From Alphaproteobacteria bacterium (GTDB taxonomy: Bacteria; Pseudomonadota; Alphaproteobacteria; Rhodobacterales; Rhodobacteraceae), in contig JAJRRX010000274.1 of assembly GCA_024279075.1 (NCBI GenBank), positions 1 through 16,415 on the forward strand: a stretch of DNA of 16,415 nt, written 5' to 3'. Made by a program: the position numbers and the translations under genes. The notes below the pieces were generated by a model. The model saw only the letters and a list, made by a program, of their open reading frames with translations, was not told the DNA's origin and searched no databases. Numbering within the stretch: the stretch's first letter is position 1; each line of letters begins with the position of its first letter. Shown here in pieces: positions 13,991 to 16,415 of the stretch.

Positions 13991-14620
13991 CTAACGTTCG
14001 CCCGCCGTTTTTAATCCAAGCAAAACAGCCGCGCCAATCATAAACCCACCACCTACGCGCTCGATCCATTTCTTGACATCGCCGCTAAACTTACGCCCAA
14101 TCCAAGCTGCTCCACTTCCGTAGCCAGTCAAAAATACGCCATCAATCACCAAATATGTAGCTGAAAGTATCATAAACTGCGCAGCAAAAGGCGCATCGGC
14201 ACTTATAAACTGCGGGAAAAACGCCGCGAAAAACACAACCGCCTTCGGGTTGGCCGCCGAGGTTAAAAACCCTTGCAGCCATAAGCCTTTCAAACTCGCA
14301 GACTTTTGCGCTTCCATCCTCGCCGCATCGGAGGCTGACGCCTTCACGATCATTTTCAAACCGAGCCACAGCAAATACGCCACGCCAAGCCACTTGATAA
14401 CCGTAAGCGCGCTAGCAGAGGCCGTAAGCAGCGCGGCAAGCCCAAACCCAGCCGCCAGCATCTGAAAGAAATTCGCAGTTAAATCACCCGAAGCGGTCGC
14501 CAATGATCGCCGCAATCCATGCGTTGCGCTATTGGATAGCATCAGCAGGTGGCTTGGCCCCGGTGTGCTCATAAAAGCAAGCACCGTCCCCACATACATA
14601 AGCCAAATTTCAAACGTCAT
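13991..14620 (-). CDS. LysE/RhtB-family amino acid exporter
   Basis: This 209-residue inner-membrane protein has about six hydrophobic segments and typical LysE-superfamily features: an N-terminal PGPSHLLMLSNSATHG motif (the family's PGP signature), YLLWLGLKMI, and GFLTSAANPKAVVFFAAFFPQF. LysE proteins export amino acids or related metabolites. AAGGA lies about 8 bases before the ATG at 14620. The stop of the transaminase gene is 11 bases upstream, so they are co-transcribed. In this operon a plausible substrate is a beta-amino acid such as beta-alanine or beta-aminoisobutyrate, exported when it accumulates; this is inference only. Confidence 0.9.
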   Translation of the reverse strand: MTFEIWLMYVGTVLAFMSTPGPSHLLMLSNSATHGLRRSLATASGDLTANFFQMLAAGFGLAALLTASASALTVIKWLGVAYLLWLGLKMIVKASASDAARMEAQKSASLKGLWLQGFLTSAANPKAVVFFAAFFPQFISADAPFAAQFMILSATYLVIDGVFLTGYGSGAAWIGRKFSGDVKKWIERVGGGFMIGAAVLLGLKTAGER

Positions 14621-14631
14621 TGCTGTTTTCC

Positions 14632-15942
14632 TTAAACCAAGTTTTTCAAAACATCCGTGAGCTTGCCAAACAGCTCGTCTATATGGCCTTTTTCCATAAT
14701 CAACGGTGGCGATAGCGCAATGATATCCCCCGTGGTACGAATCAGGATATCTTTGTCATAGGCATCCAAAAATGCCTGAAATGCCCGCTTGGTTGGCTTG
14801 CCCTCAATCGGGGCCAACTCCACCGCGCCGATCAATCCCTCGTTGCGTATATCAATCACATTCGGCAAGCCCTTAAGCGCATGCAAAGCATCCTCCCAAT
14901 AAGGCGCAAGGTCGCGCGCATTTTCAAACAACCCGTCTTCTTTATACGTGTCCAACGTCGCCAAACCCGCCGCCGACGCCACGGGATTGCCCGAATAGGT
15001 GTAGCCATGGAACAGCTCGATCATGCCTTCGTCGCCCTGCATGAAGGCATCGTGAATTTCAGCACTGGCCAGCACCGCCCCCATCGGGATCACCCCATTG
15101 GTCAGCCCCTTGGCTGTGGTCATCATATCCGGAGTTACCCCGTAATGCGTCGCCCCGAAAGCGCTGCCAAGGCGGCCAAATCCGGTGATAACCTCATCAA
15201 ATATCAGCAAAATCCCGTGCTTCTTGGTAATCGCCCGAATGCGATCCAGATAACCCTTCGGCGGCAATAGCACGCCGGTAGACCCCGCCATCGGCTCAAT
15301 AATCACTGCCGCAATGTTGCTCGCATCGCCCAGCGCCACGATCTTTTCAAGCTCGTCGGCAATCTCGGCCCCGTGCTCGGGCTGCCCGCGCGTAAACGCG
15401 TTTTCCGGAATGTGGGTATGGGGCATGTGGTCCACCCCGTTCAGCAAGCTGCCAAAGGTCTTCCGGTTCGGCCCGATGCCCCCCACAGAAATGCCGCCAA
15501 AATTCACCCCGTGATAGCCCCGCTCACGGCCAATAAGCCGTGTGCGCGTGCCTTCACCCCGCGCACGATGGTAAGCAATCGCGATTTTTAGCGCCGTCTC
15601 CACCGCTTCCGAGCCGGAATTGGTATAAAAAACATGGTCCATCCCATCGGGCGCCATATCCACCAGCCGGTTCGCCAGCTCAAAAGCCTTCGGGTGGCCC
15701 ATTTGAAACGCCGGCGCGTAATCCAGCTCGCTCAACTGCTTGGAAACAGCCTCAGTAATGCGCGGCTGGTTGTGCCCGGCATTGCAGCACCACAGGCCCG
15801 CCGTGCCATCCAGCACTTTGCGGCCATCAGACGTGGTGTAATACATCCCGTTCGCCGCCACAAACATACGCGGGTTTTTCTTAAACTGACGATTCGCGGT
15901 GAACGGCATCCAGAATGCGCTCAAATCATTAGGGGCAACCAT
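14632..15942 (-). CDS. Class III omega-amino acid:pyruvate transaminase (beta-alanine type)
   Basis: This PLP enzyme of 436 residues probably converts beta-alanine (and beta-aminoisobutyrate) with pyruvate to malonate semialdehyde and alanine. The start DLSAFWMPFTANRQFK is characteristic of omega-amino acid:pyruvate aminotransferases. Cofactor elements are NSGSEAVETAL (108-118), RGYHG (141-145), EPMAGSTGV, FDEVITGFGR (Asp249) and TTAKGLTNG, with the Schiff-base lysine at 278. A near-perfect AGGAGGTG lies 7 bases before the ATG at 15942; an in-frame extension to 15972 lacks such a site. It is the first gene of the long minus-strand operon, directly downstream of the RutR-type operators and divergent from the TetR gene. 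A broader amine transaminase activity is possible, but the operon points to beta-amino acids. Confidence 0.92.
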   Translation of the reverse strand: MVAPNDLSAFWMPFTANRQFKKNPRMFVAANGMYYTTSDGRKVLDGTAGLWCCNAGHNQPRITEAVSKQLSELDYAPAFQMGHPKAFELANRLVDMAPDGMDHVFYTNSGSEAVETALKIAIAYHRARGEGTRTRLIGRERGYHGVNFGGISVGGIGPNRKTFGSLLNGVDHMPHTHIPENAFTRGQPEHGAEIADELEKIVALGDASNIAAVIIEPMAGSTGVLLPPKGYLDRIRAITKKHGILLIFDEVITGFGRLGSAFGATHYGVTPDMMTTAKGLTNGVIPMGAVLASAEIHDAFMQGDEGMIELFHGYTYSGNPVASAAGLATLDTYKEDGLFENARDLAPYWEDALHALKGLPNVIDIRNEGLIGAVELAPIEGKPTKRAFQAFLDAYDKDILIRTTGDIIALSPPLIMEKGHIDELFGKLTDVLKNLV

Positions 15943-15964
15943 GCCACACCTCCTAAAAAATCCT

Positions 15965-15980
15965 TTGACCATTTGGTCAG
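15965..15980. promoter_or_regulatory. RutR-type operator 1
   Basis: TTGACCATTTGGTCAG contains the perfect palindrome TGACCA-TT-TGGTCA (15966-15979). It matches what I know of the E. coli RutR site (TTGACCA-NN-TGGTCAA) at all but the last position. It lies 23 bases before the transaminase ATG and covers the -35-like TTGACC of the TetR gene. Uracil or thymine would be expected to release the repressor. Confidence 0.8.
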
Positions 15981-15994
15981 GATAAGGCTAGCAT
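15965..15994 (+). promoter_or_regulatory. Probable promoter of the TetR regulator gene
   Basis: TTGACC (15965-15970), 18 bases, then TAGCAT (15989-15994). The -35 lies inside operator 1, and the start point near 16001 would lie in operator 2, suggesting autoregulation. The -10 match is modest, so the call is tentative. Confidence 0.35.
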
Positions 15995-16012
15995 AGCTGA
16001 CCAACTAGTCAA
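15985..16012 (-). promoter_or_regulatory. Probable promoter of the pyrimidine operon
   Basis: On the minus strand a -35-like TTGACT (16012-16007) is followed after 16 bases by a weak -10-like TAGCCT (15990-15985). Operator 2 covers the -35. The predicted transcript would start near 15978, inside operator 1, giving a leader of about 36 bases. Confidence 0.4.
15997..16012. promoter_or_regulatory. RutR-type operator 2
   Basis: CTGACCAACTAGTCAA contains the imperfect palindrome TGACCA-AC-TAGTCA (15998-16011), with one mismatch between the half-sites. Its centre is 32 bp from the centre of operator 1, about three helical turns, so both dimers would sit on the same DNA face. Confidence 0.65.
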
Positions 16013-16032
16013 GAAATTGTTTGGAGAGGCGC

Positions 16033-16415
16033 GTGGAAACAGCTCGCAAGCGAAATACAGCACGAGAAGAAAGCCTAAGCGTGATCCTGCATCACGCCGA
16101 GCAAATCTTCGCGGAATACGGCTTTAAGGGGGCCACGATGCAGGCGATTGCGGATGCCAGCGGCCTGCCTAAAGCCAACCTGCATTACTATTTCCCCACC
16201 AAACTGGCGCTTTACCGCGAGGTGATCGAGCGCATTTTTACTATCTGGCTGGAGGCGGCGGATAGCTTTGATACCTCTGCCAGCCCGCGCGAGGCTTTGA
16301 GCCGCTATATTCGTAAAAAAATGGAGATCAGCCGTGCGCATCCGTGCGGTTCCAAGGTCTGGGCCAACGAGGTTATTCAAGGCGCGCCGATCATTCAGGA
16401 CTATTTGCAAACCAC
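16033..16415 (+). CDS. rutR: TetR-family regulator, RutR-like (3' part outside the window)
   Basis: The visible 127 codons start at a GTG at 16033 with GGAGAGG just ahead. The N-terminal DNA-binding domain shows the TetR pattern: ILHHAEQIFAEYGFKGATMQ, AIADASGLPKANLHYYFPTKLALY (recognition helix region KANLHYYF). The next part, YIRKKMEISRAHP followed by EVIQGAPIIQDYL, closely follows the RutR/YcdC C-terminal domain (in RutR: EVSRDYP, then GAPLL). RutR binds uracil and thymine and then releases DNA. The gene is divergent from the pyrimidine operon, with two RutR-type palindromes between them, so it is the likely repressor of the operon and of itself. It continues past the right edge. Confidence 0.85.
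   Translation, partial: METARKRNTAREESLSVILHHAEQIFAEYGFKGATMQAIADASGLPKANLHYYFPTKLALYREVIERIFTIWLEAADSFDTSASPREALSRYIRKKMEISRAHPCGSKVWANEVIQGAPIIQDYLQT

Overview
The window looks like the chromosome of an alphaproteobacterium, most likely a member of the Rhodobacteraceae/Roseobacter group. The grounds are moderately high GC, the protein types (RutR-type TetR regulator, ThiY/SsuA-like transporter beside a dihydropyrimidinase, GH114 protein, PlsC-like acyltransferase) and strong GGAGG-type ribosome binding sites. The assignment is from family resemblance only. Nearly all the DNA is coding. No tRNA, rRNA, CRISPR array, transposase or phage gene was seen.

Left part (1-6323). A minus-strand group runs from a secreted ankyrin-repeat protein through a PlsC-like acyltransferase to a DUF3047-like protein cut by the window edge. 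A formylglycine-type sulfatase/phosphohydrolase is transcribed divergently from 2981. A structured 248-bp convergent spacer follows (4595-4842). Then comes a minus-strand pair: a small two-helix membrane protein and a double zinc-ribbon protein with a C-terminal membrane helix.

Right part (6336-16415). A long minus-strand operon for reductive pyrimidine catabolism starts at an omega-amino-acid transaminase (start 15942). It continues through a LysE exporter, an N-carbamoyl-beta-alanine amidohydrolase-type enzyme, a GH114-like secreted protein, a small unknown protein, dihydropyrimidinase (hydA), an ABC ATPase, two permeases and a substrate-binding protein. It ends at a strong intrinsic terminator (6336-6373). 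A RutR-like TetR gene is divergent at the right edge. Two RutR-type operators, 32 bp apart centre to centre, lie in the 90-bp intergenic region. The enzymes would turn dihydropyrimidines into N-carbamoyl-beta-amino acids, then beta-alanine or beta-aminoisobutyrate, then the semialdehyde; the ABC system would import the pyrimidine. The first enzyme, dihydropyrimidine dehydrogenase, is not in the window.

The most unusual feature is at 11333-11837. The first 75 bp of the hydA locus (ribosome binding site plus 22 codons) occur twice as direct repeats, 73/75 identical and exactly 430 bp apart. Between them lies a lower-GC 355-bp segment carrying one small unknown gene. It looks like a single-gene insertion that left hydA intact and a translated hydA stub upstream. 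Other points are an orientation-specific three-tier hairpin downstream of the sulfatase, a terminator directly abutting the next gene's ribosome binding site, and a repeated CxxW-FW-VxxC module in the ankyrin protein.
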